DNA of 39,749 bases from Oscillospiraceae bacterium (GCA_004555865.1 SFJO01000020.1:1-39749); one strand, 5' to 3'; numbered from the stretch's first letter, positions 25,152 through 33,285 are shown. Numbers and translations are program-made. The notes: generated by a model from the letters alone, not told the origin.

Positions 25152-25180
25152 TTGACGTTCCACAGATTCCCTGCTACAAT
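25152..25180 (+). promoter_or_regulatory. Promoter of cas5-cas8c-cas7-cas4-cas1-cas2
   Basis: TTGACG (25152-25157), 17-nt spacer, TACAAT (25175-25180): five of six matches in both hexamers. The start is near 25187, 53 nt before the cas5 ATG. It gives the effector and adaptation genes expression independent of cas3. Confidence 0.82.
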
Positions 25181-25196
25181 CAAATTCAGAAGTCGT

Positions 25197-25213
25197 CATA
25201 TACTTCAAGTGAA
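25197..25213 (-). promoter_or_regulatory. Partial protospacer with TTC PAM in the cas5 leader
   Basis: On the minus strand TTC (25213-25211) is followed by ACTTGAAGTATATG (25210-25197). The crRNA-like RNA reads ACTTGCAGTATCTG. Positions 1-5, 7-11 and 13-14 are identical; 6 and 12 differ and are the positions flipped out in type I R-loops. A 34-nt footprint from the PAM would reach about 25177, covering the start site and the edge of the -10 of the cas5 promoter. Confidence 0.7.
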
Positions 25214-25239
25214 GTTAAAAATTGAAAGGAGTGATGCGT

Positions 25240-25884
25240 ATGTCAATGCTCGTGGAAGTATGGGGCGATTACGCATGCTTTACACGGCCAGAGATGAAAA
25301 CCGAACGGGTCAGCTACGATGTCATGACCCCCTCCGCTGCCCGAGGGCTGGTGGAGGCCATCTACTGGCATCCCGGCATGAAGTACCACATTGACCGGAT
25401 TTACGTGCTGAACCCCATTCGGTTCACCACCATTCGCCGCAACGAGGTAAAATCCACGCTGCTGGCCTCGGCGGCCCTCTCGGCCGCCAAGGGTGGGCCG
25501 CCGCCGGTGCTGTACACTCAGGAGGACATTCAGCAGCGAGCCGCCCTGCTTTTGCAGGACGTACATTATGTGATTGAGTGCCACTTCACCATGACGGACA
25601 AGGCTGCCCCCAGTGACAACCCCGGAAAATTCCAGGATACGCTTCGCCGCCGGTTGAAACACGGCCAATGCTACCACACGCCCTGCTTCGGCTGCCGGGA
25701 GTTCCCGGCCAATTTCCGGGAATGGCCCGGAGGCCCCATTCCCGCCCAGCCGCTCAACCAGGACCTGGGCTTTATGCTGTACGATCTGGATTATTCCGAC
25801 CCGGAAAATCTGCGGCCGCAGTTCTTCCGTGCCAAGTTGGAAAACGGCATGCTGGACTGCCGGGATGCGGAGGTGTTCACATGA
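25240..25884 (+). CDS. cas5c: Cas5, type I-C (Cas5d), pre-crRNA endonuclease
   Basis: 214 residues, RAMP fold. In type I-C, which lacks Cas6, Cas5 cuts the repeat at the 3' base of its hairpin and stays on the crRNA handle. Likely catalytic residues are Tyr42 (IYWHPGMKY) and Lys140-His141 (RLKHGQCYHTP), corresponding to the Tyr-Lys-His set of Bacillus halodurans Cas5d. The N-terminus EVWGDYACFTRPEMK is typical. ATG 25240 is preceded by AAAGGAG at 8 nt; ATG 25234 is possible. It overlaps cas8c by 4 bp. Its leader holds the target of the crRNA-like RNA, so cas5 is the first gene repressed in the proposed feedback. Confidence 0.95.
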   Translation: MSMLVEVWGDYACFTRPEMKTERVSYDVMTPSAARGLVEAIYWHPGMKYHIDRIYVLNPIRFTTIRRNEVKSTLLASAALSAAKGGPPPVLYTQEDIQQRAALLLQDVHYVIECHFTMTDKAAPSDNPGKFQDTLRRRLKHGQCYHTPCFGCREFPANFREWPGGPIPAQPLNQDLGFMLYDLDYSDPENLRPQFFRAKLENGMLDCRDAEVFT

Positions 25885-27647
25885 TTCTGCAAGCGCTCAC
25901 CGCGCATTACGAGCAGCTTCTGAAACGAGGTGACATCTCCGCCCCCGGCTGGGATCACGCCTTTAACGTGAGCTTTTATCTGGTGGTGGACGACGCCGGA
26001 CGGCTGCTGCGCGCAGAGGACGTGTGTACGTTCGTGCAAAAGGGCAAAAAGCAGGTATTGGTTCCCCTCAAACGCTCTGTTCCCGCCCATGTAAAGCGCT
26101 CTTCCGGCATTGCGCCCAACTTCCTGTGCGACAACGCCACCTATCTGCTGGGTGCCGACGAAAAAGGCAAACCGGAACGAGCGGTTCAATGCTTCGAGGC
26201 CTGCGCCGCCCTGCACCACAAGCTGCTGGACGATGTTGATTCCCCCGCCGCTGCAGCCATCCTCGCCTTTTTCGATACCTGGCAGCCGGGCCAGGCCCCA
26301 GTCCATCCCGCCTTGGCCGAACGCTGGAAGGACATTACCGGAAACGCCAACCTGCTGTTTCTGTATGAAGCTGCGGACGGTGCCCGTACCCTCACCACCG
26401 AGGACCCTGCCATCCGCGCCGCCTGGCAGGCGCATTACAGTTCCGCCGACTCAAACGCCCCGGCCGTTCCGTGCCTCGTTACCGGCCAATCCGCCTCGCC
26501 CGCCCTGGTTCACCCGTCCATCAAGGGGGTCCGAGGGGCGCAAAGTTCCGGGGCGGCGCTGGTGTCCTTCAATGCGCCCGCCTTTTGCTCCTACGGGCAC
26601 ACCCAGGGGGCAAACGCACCCGTCAGCGAATACGCCGCCTTTGCCTACACCACGGCTCTGAACGCGCTTCTGGCGGACCAGAACCACTGCCGCGTCATCG
26701 GCGACACCACCGTGGTTTGCTGGGCCGAAAACGCCTCGCCCGCTGCGGCCAGCCTGGGAATCTTCGCCATGTTCGGCGCCCCGGAGGACGCCGGCCTTCA
26801 GGAAGAGGATCTGACCCGGGCACTGGAGCTTCTCGCCGCCGGGAAGCCCTGCACCTGGCTGGGCGAGACGCTGCGCCACGAGCAGCACTTCTATGTTCTG
26901 GGCCTTTCCCCCAACGCCGCCCGCATCTCGGTGCGCTTTTTTATGCGGGATACGCTGGGCGAGTTTGCCCGCCACCTGCGTGAGCACGCCGAAAACCTGA
27001 AGATCGTGCGGCCCGCCCTCGATAAGCGGGAAACTCTCTCGATTTGGGCACTTGCACAGGAGACGGTCAACCGCAGCGAACGCACCCCGACCCCTGCTCC
27101 GCAGCTGCCAGGCGACCTGCTTCGGGCCATTCTCACCGGCGGGCAGTATCCCGCCACCCTGCTGGACGGCGTAACCCTGCGCATTCGCGCCGAACAGAAT
27201 GTAACCCGCGGCCGTGCCGCCATTCTGAAAGCCTATTATTTGCGGAATCCGTCCCCGCTTTCCGCCCACAAGGAGGTTTTAACTGTGGAACTGAACGAAA
27301 ACGCCACCTATCTGCCCTATGTGCTGGGCCGCCTGTTCTCGGTGCTGGAGGCCATTCAGGAAGCCGCCAACCCCGGCATCAACACCACCATTCGGGAGCG
27401 CTATTTCAACTCGGCCTGCGGCACCCCTGCCATGGTGTTCCCCACCCTCATCAATCTAGCCCAAAAGCATCTGAACAAGCTGCCCCATGGTCAGGAGGTC
27501 TATTATCAGCAGCAGCTGACCGATCTTTTGGGCCGCATTCACGAAAGCTATCCCCTGCACCTCTCCCTGCCTGATCAGGGTGCCTTCCAGTTGGGATACT
27601 ATCACCAGATGCAGAAACGCTACGCCAAAAAGAGCGAGGAGGAATAA
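25881..27647 (+). CDS. cas8c: Cas8c (Csd1), large Cascade subunit
   Basis: 588 residues, the I-C large subunit that recognises the PAM and recruits Cas3. Family features include the N-terminal LTAHYEQLLKRGDIS..GW, PNFLCDNATYLLG, a central SFNAPAFCSYGHTQGANAP, then VIGDTTVVCWAE, and the C-terminal helical part with YFNSACGTPAMVFPTL and LGYYHQMQKRY. In I-C systems a short Cas11c is often made from inside the 3' end of this gene. A candidate here is an in-frame GTG at 27284 (GTGGAACTG, for VELNENATYLPYVLG) with GGAGG 9 nt upstream; that would give about 121 residues. ATG 25881 overlaps the cas5 stop (ATGA). Confidence 0.95.
   Translation: MILQALTAHYEQLLKRGDISAPGWDHAFNVSFYLVVDDAGRLLRAEDVCTFVQKGKKQVLVPLKRSVPAHVKRSSGIAPNFLCDNATYLLGADEKGKPERAVQCFEACAALHHKLLDDVDSPAAAAILAFFDTWQPGQAPVHPALAERWKDITGNANLLFLYEAADGARTLTTEDPAIRAAWQAHYSSADSNAPAVPCLVTGQSASPALVHPSIKGVRGAQSSGAALVSFNAPAFCSYGHTQGANAPVSEYAAFAYTTALNALLADQNHCRVIGDTTVVCWAENASPAAASLGIFAMFGAPEDAGLQEEDLTRALELLAAGKPCTWLGETLRHEQHFYVLGLSPNAARISVRFFMRDTLGEFARHLREHAENLKIVRPALDKRETLSIWALAQETVNRSERTPTPAPQLPGDLLRAILTGGQYPATLLDGVTLRIRAEQNVTRGRAAILKAYYLRNPSPLSAHKEVLTVELNENATYLPYVLGRLFSVLEAIQEAANPGINTTIRERYFNSACGTPAMVFPTLINLAQKHLNKLPHGQEVYYQQQLTDLLGRIHESYPLHLSLPDQGAFQLGYYHQMQKRYAKKSEEE
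27284..27647 (+). CDS. Possible internal Cas11c small subunit within cas8c
   Basis: Type I-C cas8c genes are known to encode Cas11 by internal translation initiation. Here AAGGAGG (27270-27276) is followed after 7 nt by an in-frame GTG (27284) starting (M)ELNENATYLPYVLGRLFSVL (20 residues shown). The product would be about 120 residues, all helical, the usual size of Cas11c. This is an overlapping reading in the same frame as cas8c, so only the strong ribosome binding site inside the gene and the known family behaviour support it. Confidence 0.65.
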
Positions 27648-27650
27648 ATT

Positions 27651-28535
27651 ATGTCTACCCCCATTAAAAACCGCTACGACTTTGTGATCCTGTTCGACGT
27701 GGAAAACGGCAACCCTAACGGCAACCCGGACGCCGGCAATATGCCCCGGATCGACCCCGAAACCGGCTACGGCCTTGTGACGGACGTGTGCCTGAAACGG
27801 AAGATCCGCAACTATGTGGAGGATTTGAAGGAGGAGGCACCCGGTTATCGCATTTATGTGAAGGAGGGCGTCCCCCTGAACCGAAGCGATGCGGAGGCTT
27901 TAACCGCAGTCGGCGTATCCGGCGACCTGAAGGCCGCAAAAAAGGCCGACCCTGGCATCGATAAGAAACTGCGGGATTTCATGTGCTCCAACTTTTACGA
28001 CATCCGCACCTTCGGCGCCGTGATGACCACCTTTGTGAAAGGCGCATTGAACTGCGGCCAGGTGCGCGGCCCGGTGCAGCTGAACTTCGCCCGCTCCATT
28101 GACCCCATCGTTCCCCAGGAAGTCACCATCACCCGTGTGGCCATCACCACGGAGGCCGACGCCGAAAAGAAGGGCACCGAAATGGGCCGCAAACACATCG
28201 TACCCTATGCCCTGTACCGCGCCGAGGGCTATGTTTCCGCCAATCTGGCCCGTAAAACCACCGGCTTTTCGGAGGACGACCTGCAGCTGCTCTGGCAGGC
28301 CATCCTGAATATGTTCGAGAACGACCACAGCGCCGCCCGGGGCAAAATGGCCGTGCGGGAGTTAATCGTCTTTAAGCACGATTCGGAGCTGGGCTGCGCA
28401 CCCGCCTACAAGCTGTTCCAGAAGGTTCAGGTGCAGCGTGTCGAGGGCGTTGAAGTCCCCCGCCGGTATGAGGACTATGTTGTTTCGGTCTCGGACGATC
28501 TGCCCGAGGGCGTGCACTGCGAGAGGCTCTCCTGA
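27651..28535 (+). CDS. cas7c: Cas7, type I-C (Csd2), crRNA backbone subunit
   Basis: 294 residues, RRM-like fold. Family motifs are FVILFDVENGNPNGNPDAGN at the start, the Gly-rich loop region, DIRTFGAV, and GQVRGPVQLNFARSIDP. Several copies coat the spacer part of the crRNA and flip out every sixth base. The ATG follows AGGAGGAAT by 5 nt, 3 bp after the cas8c stop. It overlaps cas4 by 1 bp. Normal length for Csd2. Confidence 0.96.
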   Translation: MSTPIKNRYDFVILFDVENGNPNGNPDAGNMPRIDPETGYGLVTDVCLKRKIRNYVEDLKEEAPGYRIYVKEGVPLNRSDAEALTAVGVSGDLKAAKKADPGIDKKLRDFMCSNFYDIRTFGAVMTTFVKGALNCGQVRGPVQLNFARSIDPIVPQEVTITRVAITTEADAEKKGTEMGRKHIVPYALYRAEGYVSANLARKTTGFSEDDLQLLWQAILNMFENDHSAARGKMAVRELIVFKHDSELGCAPAYKLFQKVQVQRVEGVEVPRRYEDYVVSVSDDLPEGVHCERLS

Positions 28536-29203
28536 TGGCCGCCGAGGACGAGTATCTCCTCATGTCCGGCCTGCAGCATTTCGCCTTCTGCCGTCGTCAA
28601 TGGGCGCTGATTTATCTGGAGCAGCAGTGGAGCGAAAATCTGCGCACTGCCGAGGGGCGGCTTGAGCACGCCCGCTGCCATGACACCGCCCAGACCGAAC
28701 GCCGGGGCAGCCTGCTCATCACCCGTGGAATGCGGGTGGTCAGCCATCGGCTGCGCATGACCGGTGCCTGCGACGTGGTGGAGTTCCGGGCCGACCCGGC
28801 CGGAATCCCCCTGCAAAACGCCGAGGGCCGATGGCAGCCCACGCCGGTGGAGTACAAGCACGGCCATGAAAAAGAGACGGATGCCGACCGGCTGCAGCTG
28901 TGCGCCCAGGCCATGGCACTGGAAGAAATGCTGGTGTGCGAAATTCCGGAAGGCGCACTCTTTTACGAAGAAACCCGCCGCCGCGAGCGTGTTGCGTTCA
29001 CGCCGGAACTTCGGCAGACCACCCTGGCGCTGGCCGATGAGATGAACCGATACTTTGCGCGGGGCTATACTCCCAAAGTAAAACCCGGCAAGCACTGCAG
29101 CGCCTGCTCGCTGAAAGCGCTGTGCCTGCCCGTGCTCTGCCAGCGGGCCGACCCAAACGCCTATCTGCGGGCACATCTGGACGAACCTTTGGGAGGCGCA
29201 TGA
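28535..29203 (+). CDS. cas4: Cas4 exonuclease of spacer acquisition
   Basis: 222 residues, RecB-type nuclease with an iron-sulphur cluster. Cluster cysteines: Cys19 in FAFCRRQW, then Cys188, Cys191 and Cys197 in KHCSACSLKALC. Metal and catalytic residues: His45, Asp80 (TGACDVVEF), Glu106 and Lys108 (PVEYKHG), and a QLCAQAMALEEM helix. In type I-C, Cas4 with Cas1-Cas2 selects PAM-bearing prespacers and trims them. Start at ATG 28535 shares one base with the cas7 stop (TGATG). It overlaps cas1 by a few bases. Confidence 0.96.
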   Translation: MAAEDEYLLMSGLQHFAFCRRQWALIYLEQQWSENLRTAEGRLEHARCHDTAQTERRGSLLITRGMRVVSHRLRMTGACDVVEFRADPAGIPLQNAEGRWQPTPVEYKHGHEKETDADRLQLCAQAMALEEMLVCEIPEGALFYEETRRRERVAFTPELRQTTLALADEMNRYFARGYTPKVKPGKHCSACSLKALCLPVLCQRADPNAYLRAHLDEPLGGA

Positions 29204-30234
29204 TGAGACAGCTGCTGAACACCCTGTATATTTTGTCTGAGGATTCCTATCTCACACTGGACGGAGAAACCGTGGTGATAAACCGCGCCCAGGCGGAACT
29301 GGCCCGCATTCCTTTGCATACCCTGGAGGGCATCGTCTGCTTCAGCTATGCCGGGGCCAGCCCCGCCCTGATGGGCAAATGCGCCCGCTTGGGTGTTGAC
29401 CTGAGCTTTTTCAGCCCGCGCGGACAATTTCTGGCCCGCACGGTCGGGGAAGAGCGTGGCAATGTGCTGCTGCGCCAGACCCAATACCGAATCGCCGACA
29501 GCGAGTATGCCAGCTGCCAATATGCCCGCTGCTTTATTTTGGGCAAGGTGTATAATGCCCGCTGGGTGTTGGAGCGTGCCACCCGGGATCACCCCCAGCG
29601 CGTACCGGTCGAGCAGCTGAAGCGCGCCAGCGCCCAGTTGGCCGCAGCGCTGCCGCTGATAGAACAATGCGAAACGCCGGACCAGCTGCTCGGGCTGGAG
29701 GGCGAAGCCGCCCAGCGGTATTTCGACTGCTTCGATTCGTTGATTTTGCAGCAGCATGAGGCGTTCCGTTTTCACGGCCGCAGCCGCAGGCCGCCGCTGG
29801 ACAATGCAAATGCACTGCTTTCCTTCGCCTATACGCTGCTCGCCCGGGACTGCGCCGCCGCACTTCAAAGCGTGGGGCTGGACCCCTATGTGGGCTTTCT
29901 GCATCGGCCCCGGCCCGGGCGGCAGAGCTTGGCCCTTGACCTGATGGAAGAACTGCGCGCGGTATACGCCGACCGGTTTGTTCTCTCCTGCATCAACCAG
30001 AAAATCCTATCGCCCAAGCATATGCAGACGCAGGAAAACGGTGCCGTTCTGCTGACGGACGATGGACGAAAGGCATTTCTGAGCGCCTGGCAGAATAAGA
30101 AAAAGGAGCAGATCACCCATCCGTTCCTGAAAGAAAAGCTGCCATGGGGTCTCGTGCCCTATGTGCAGGCTCTGCTGCTCGCCCGCACGCTTCGCGGCGA
30201 CCTGGAGATCTACCCGCCATTTTTCTGGAAGTGA
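29203..30234 (+). CDS. cas1: Cas1 integrase
   Basis: 343 residues. N-terminal beta domain begins MRQLLNTLYILSEDSYLTLD. The catalytic site has Glu166 (LLGLEGEAAQRYF), His234 (YVGFLHRPRPGR) and Asp246 (SLALDLMEELR). With Cas2 it inserts new spacers at the leader end of the array. Two Met codons are adjacent (29200 and 29203); GGGAGG is 6 nt from the second, which is chosen. Coupled to cas4 by overlap, and 8 bp before cas2. Confidence 0.97.
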   Translation: MRQLLNTLYILSEDSYLTLDGETVVINRAQAELARIPLHTLEGIVCFSYAGASPALMGKCARLGVDLSFFSPRGQFLARTVGEERGNVLLRQTQYRIADSEYASCQYARCFILGKVYNARWVLERATRDHPQRVPVEQLKRASAQLAAALPLIEQCETPDQLLGLEGEAAQRYFDCFDSLILQQHEAFRFHGRSRRPPLDNANALLSFAYTLLARDCAAALQSVGLDPYVGFLHRPRPGRQSLALDLMEELRAVYADRFVLSCINQKILSPKHMQTQENGAVLLTDDGRKAFLSAWQNKKKEQITHPFLKEKLPWGLVPYVQALLLARTLRGDLEIYPPFFWK

Positions 30235-30242
30235 GGCTCGCC

Positions 30243-30533
30243 ATGCTTGTGCTGATTACTTATGACGTGAGCACCGAAACCGCCGCCGGGCGCAAGCGCC
30301 TGCGCAAAGTTGCCAAACAGTGCGTAAACCACGGGCAGCGGGTGCAGAGCTCCGTATTTGAATGCCTTCTGGATGCCGCACAGTACGCCATACTCAAGGC
30401 CGAACTGGCCAAATTGATCGACCCGGAAGTGGACAGCCTGCGCTTTTACCAGCTGGGCAACCATTATCAAAACAAGGTTGAACACATCGGAGTTCGCCCC
30501 GCCTTCCATCAGGATGACGTGCTGATTTTCTGA
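30243..30533 (+). CDS. cas2: Cas2
   Basis: 96 residues, ferredoxin-like fold; dimer bridging two Cas1 dimers. The start MLVLITYDVSTET has the conserved Asp8, followed by RLRKVAKQCVNHGQRVQSSV (20 shown) and the tail HQDDVLIF. ATG 30243 follows GTGAGG at 6 nt. It is the last cas gene, and the leader of the array begins at once after it. Confidence 0.96.
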   Translation: MLVLITYDVSTETAAGRKRLRKVAKQCVNHGQRVQSSVFECLLDAAQYAILKAELAKLIDPEVDSLRFYQLGNHYQNKVEHIGVRPAFHQDDVLIF

Positions 30534-30728
30534 GCGCCTCACCCGGCGGCGAAGGACGTGCGAACGTAAAGCGAGCACTGCGTACCCGGATGCTTCGCAC
30601 CAATTTTTCGGGGGATTGTTTGTCCCTATCTGTGCAAACGAAAGCATAGGCGCTCTGTTTCAGTTGCAAATCTGTACAAATTGCTGTATTATAATGAATG
30701 CAAATAGAGATTTTTCTCTGTTTTTGCT
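30534..30728 (+). promoter_or_regulatory. CRISPR leader with promoter
   Basis: 195 bp between cas2 and the first repeat. The distal half is GC-rich; the last 70 bp are AT-rich. A promoter TTGCAA (30664-30669), 17-nt spacer, TATTAT (30687-30692) would start pre-crRNA near 30700; a TATAAT offset by 3 bp overlaps it. The tract just before the repeat (TAGAGATTTTTCTCTGTTTTT, seen as GAGATTTTTCTC, a small hairpin) is the probable integration-guiding segment. Confidence 0.7.
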
Positions 30729-32240
30729 GTCGTCCTCCACACGGAGGACGTGGATTGAAATTGAGGGCGGGCCACTACTACCGCCACCGCCATTATAGTC
30801 GTCCTCCACACGGAGGACGTGGATTGAAATTGTGGCGTACTTGGTGCAGTATGCCGCCACGGCCGTCGTCCTCCACACGGAGGACGTGGATTGAAATGCC
30901 GATGCCCTGGCCGGTGAATCCGTCACGGGCCGGTCGTCCTCCACACGGAGGACGTGGATTGAAATCTCCTTTCGGGTTTGGCGTTACCCATGAGCGCCCG
31001 TCGTCCTCCACACGGAGGACGTGGATTGAAATTTACCGGGGTGGCCGTATCACAAGCAAATAGCAGAAGTCGTCCTCCACACGGAGGACGTGGATTGAAA
31101 TGCCGCGCCGGGGGCCGTGTGCTCTTCGGGCGGCGTCGTCCTCCACACGGAGGACGTGGATTGAAATCTGGCTGCAAGCGCCGTCTTCTGCATCAGCTGC
31201 CGTCGTCCTCCACACGGAGGACGTGGATTGAAATGTACAGCGCATCATCCTTGCCAATGGCAGCCAAGTCGTCCTCCACACGGAGGACGTGGATTGAAAT
31301 TAACGTACACCCATCGGCGTAGCGAGGGAGTGCGTCGTCCTCCACACGGAGGACGTGGATTGAAATAGTGTCGCTGCAGGGCAGCAAATCACGATGCAGT
31401 GTCGTCCTCCACACGGAGGACGTGGATTGAAATCATCGTGTATCCTCCTTTCGGGTTTTTGTGTTACGTCGTCCTCCACACGGAGGACGTGGATTGAAAT
31501 CTTCAGCCACTCCAGCTTCGCGGTCAGGGCCTCGGTCGTCCTCCACACGGAGGACGTGGATTGAAATATACGCGGGCCTCGCCTCCATCTCGGGGGCGGG
31601 GCGTCGTCCTCCACACGGAGGACGTGGATTGAAATATACGCGGGCCTCGCCTCCATCTCGGGGGCGGGGGTCGTCCTCCACACGGAGGACGTGGATTGAA
31701 ATCAACCGTGCCCCGCCCGGCAGGGCGGGGCATAAGGTCGTCCTCCACACGGAGGACGTGGATTGAAATCCGCATCCGGTAGTTGTGCAGGCTGAGCTGC
31801 TTGGTCGTCCTCCACACGGAGGACGTGGATTGAAATGGCATTGTGCCCGGCCTGAGCGGGGCCGAGCAGGGTCGTCCTCCACACGGAGGACGTGGATTGA
31901 AATGCCGCGCCAGGGGCCGTGTGCTCTCCGGGCGGCGGTCGTCCTCCACACGGAGGACGTGGATTGAAATAGGGCCGTGGTAAGGATGTCCACCGCCGAG
32001 GCGCGTCGTCCTCCACACGGAGGACGTGGATTGAAATAGTTTGTCGGCGGCCTGCTCCAGCAGCTCCCCCCGTCGTCCTCCACACGGAGGACGTGGATTG
32101 AAATGCATCGGGCCGTGCGCAAGTGCAGCCGCATCGGGTCGTCCTCCACACGGAGGACGTGGATTGAAATGTCACGCCCACGCAGTACAGCGCACCGCCT
32201 GTACAGAGTCGTCCTCCACACGGAGGACGGAGATTGAAAC
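30729..32240 (+). CRISPR. Type I-C CRISPR array, 23 repeats and 22 spacers
   Basis: Repeat of 33 nt: starts GTCGTCCTCCACAC, continues GGAGGAC, ends GTGGATTGAAAT. The GTCCTCC/GGAGGAC stem with an ACAC loop is the Cas5 site. Repeat starts: 30729, 30798, 30865, 30933, 31000, 31069, 31135, 31202, 31268, 31334, 31401, 31468, 31535, 31603, 31670, 31737, 31804, 31871, 31938, 32005, 32072, 32138, 32208. Spacers are 33-37 nt. The first 22 repeats look identical; the last has three changes (GACGGAGATTGAAAC end), marking the old end. The leader lies at the cas2 side. Spacers 13 and 14 (31568, 31636) are the same sequence except for one end base. Spacers 6 (31102) and 18 (31904) differ at two positions. 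No transposon interrupts the array. Confidence 0.99.
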
Positions 32241-32275
32241 AAAGAGTACGCCAAGCAATACTTGGTGTACTCTTT
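32241..32275 (+). terminator. Hairpin ending the CRISPR array
   Basis: AAAGAGTACgCCAAG pairs with CTTGGtGTACTCTTT around a CAATA loop, then ATTTG. It begins at the first base after the terminal repeat and is probably the pre-crRNA terminator, though the T run is short. Confidence 0.7.
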
Positions 32276-32278
32276 ATT

Positions 32279-32412
32279 TGTCCTCCTGCAAAGCACACGC
32301 ATCGAAACAACTGATCCTTAGCCCACCGCTCATTCACGCAGATACTCTCCGCAGTCATTCCATTGAAAATTTGTAGGGCCAGCGGTTGTCCATCCAATTG
32401 GCCAATGTTCAT
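32279..32412 (-). pseudogene. Possible 5' remnant of a small gene cut by the array end
   Basis: From ATG 32412 (AGAGGCG upstream) the minus strand reads MNIGQLDGQPLALQIFNGMT, then AESICVNERWAKDQLFRCVC, and stays open straight into the terminal repeat. The composition is protein-like, and the frame has no natural end before the array. It may be the start of a gene whose remainder was lost. No family recognised. The surrounding 32276-32631 holds nothing else clear. Confidence 0.25.
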
Positions 32413-32631
32413 GGTTGCGCCTCTTTGCCCCATCTGCATGTTGTCACATCTTCTTAGCGCTTGTACGCATCAAGGCACAACAAAAAGCCTCCGATCGAAT
32501 GGGCGGTATTCATAAGACAGTTTACAGGCGCAACAGTTTGATCTGCTGCGCCCGTTCTTGCATCTTCGGCCAAATTATGATAGGATGAAACCAATTAGAC
32601 AAACTTGAATTTGCAGAATGGTGATTGTTTA

Positions 32632-33193
32632 ATGAGTAATAAGATAAATTTTGAATTGATTAAAACAAATTTAAAATTGATTTTAATTCCAGTAGTTGTG
32701 GTTTTACTTTTGGGTGGTATTTTACTTTATTTTTCTATAAATGGACAACCAAAAAACTGCCGCAACCTATGAGCAAGTTTGGACAGCAGTTGAAAATCAA
32801 GGAATTACCCCCACTGATACAACCGAAATGTTTAAAACTGCATGGAAAGAGAGAAATGATAGTAAAGGCGAAACTCTTCAAAAGGCACTAACTTTTATAA
32901 ACCCAGACAGTGGAATAGATTTTAACTTTTTTATTTTTGATGATGATAAATCCGCACATGCGGCACGAGTTTCTTATTGGAATTATCTTAGATATGATAG
33001 CGGTCGCTATGGAGCAAAGGGAGAAAACCAAAAATATACATCATCTGCTTCTAATTTTACAGTTTGCTGGCTAAAATACGATAACTACTATACGGTATGC
33101 ACAAGGGTAGGAAATACTGTAATATATGCAGAGGCTGATGCTGATTCTAACAAATTAGTTAAAGACATTATTGAAGAAATTGGTTATCAATAA
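32632..33193 (+). pseudogene. AT-rich membrane-anchored protein, split by a frameshift in an A6 tract
   Basis: From ATG 32632 one frame encodes MSNKINFELIKTNLKLILIP and a transmembrane helix VVVVLLLGGILLYFSI, ending at a TGA near 32768. The +1 frame is open from 32741 to 33193 and gives a soluble domain starting KTAATYEQVWTAVENQGITP, with FNFFIFDDDKSAHAAR and a tail VKDIIEEIGYQ. Deleting one A from the run at 32751-32756 joins them into one anchored protein of about 186 residues. Either a recent mutation, slippage during transcription, or a sequencing error. GC content is far below the neighbours, suggesting transfer. No family recognised. No clear ribosome binding site precedes 32632. Confidence 0.6.
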
Positions 33194-33285
33194 TATATCG
33201 AATTCCAACTTGTCGAACAGACGTAAGGGCGCACTTCTATACACCTTTGGCGTATCGTGCGGTGAGCGTTTTGCAGCGCACCAAA

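Noticed and set aside
25192..25227. Plus-strand segment in the cas5 leader that starts GTCGTC, has an ACTTC-aagt-GAAGT hairpin and ends ATTGAAA, like a second degenerate CRISPR repeat.
   Set aside because: Only the 6-nt and 7-nt ends agree, and length is 36 instead of 32 to that point. ATTGAAA merges with the AAAGGAG binding site, and the hairpin arises from the PAM-target palindrome. Cas5 binding to its own leader is possible but not needed to explain it.
30660..32439. Many open frames on both strands through the array, with repeated RPPHGGRGLK- or FNPRPPCGGR-type peptides.
   Set aside because: They are translations of the 33-nt repeat and spacers; spacing and leader show it is a CRISPR array.
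32749..32757. A-AAA-AAC slippery heptamer as a programmed -1 frameshift site.
   Set aside because: The soluble domain is in the +1 frame relative to the anchor, so a -1 shift leads to an early stop. A one-base change in the A run explains it better.
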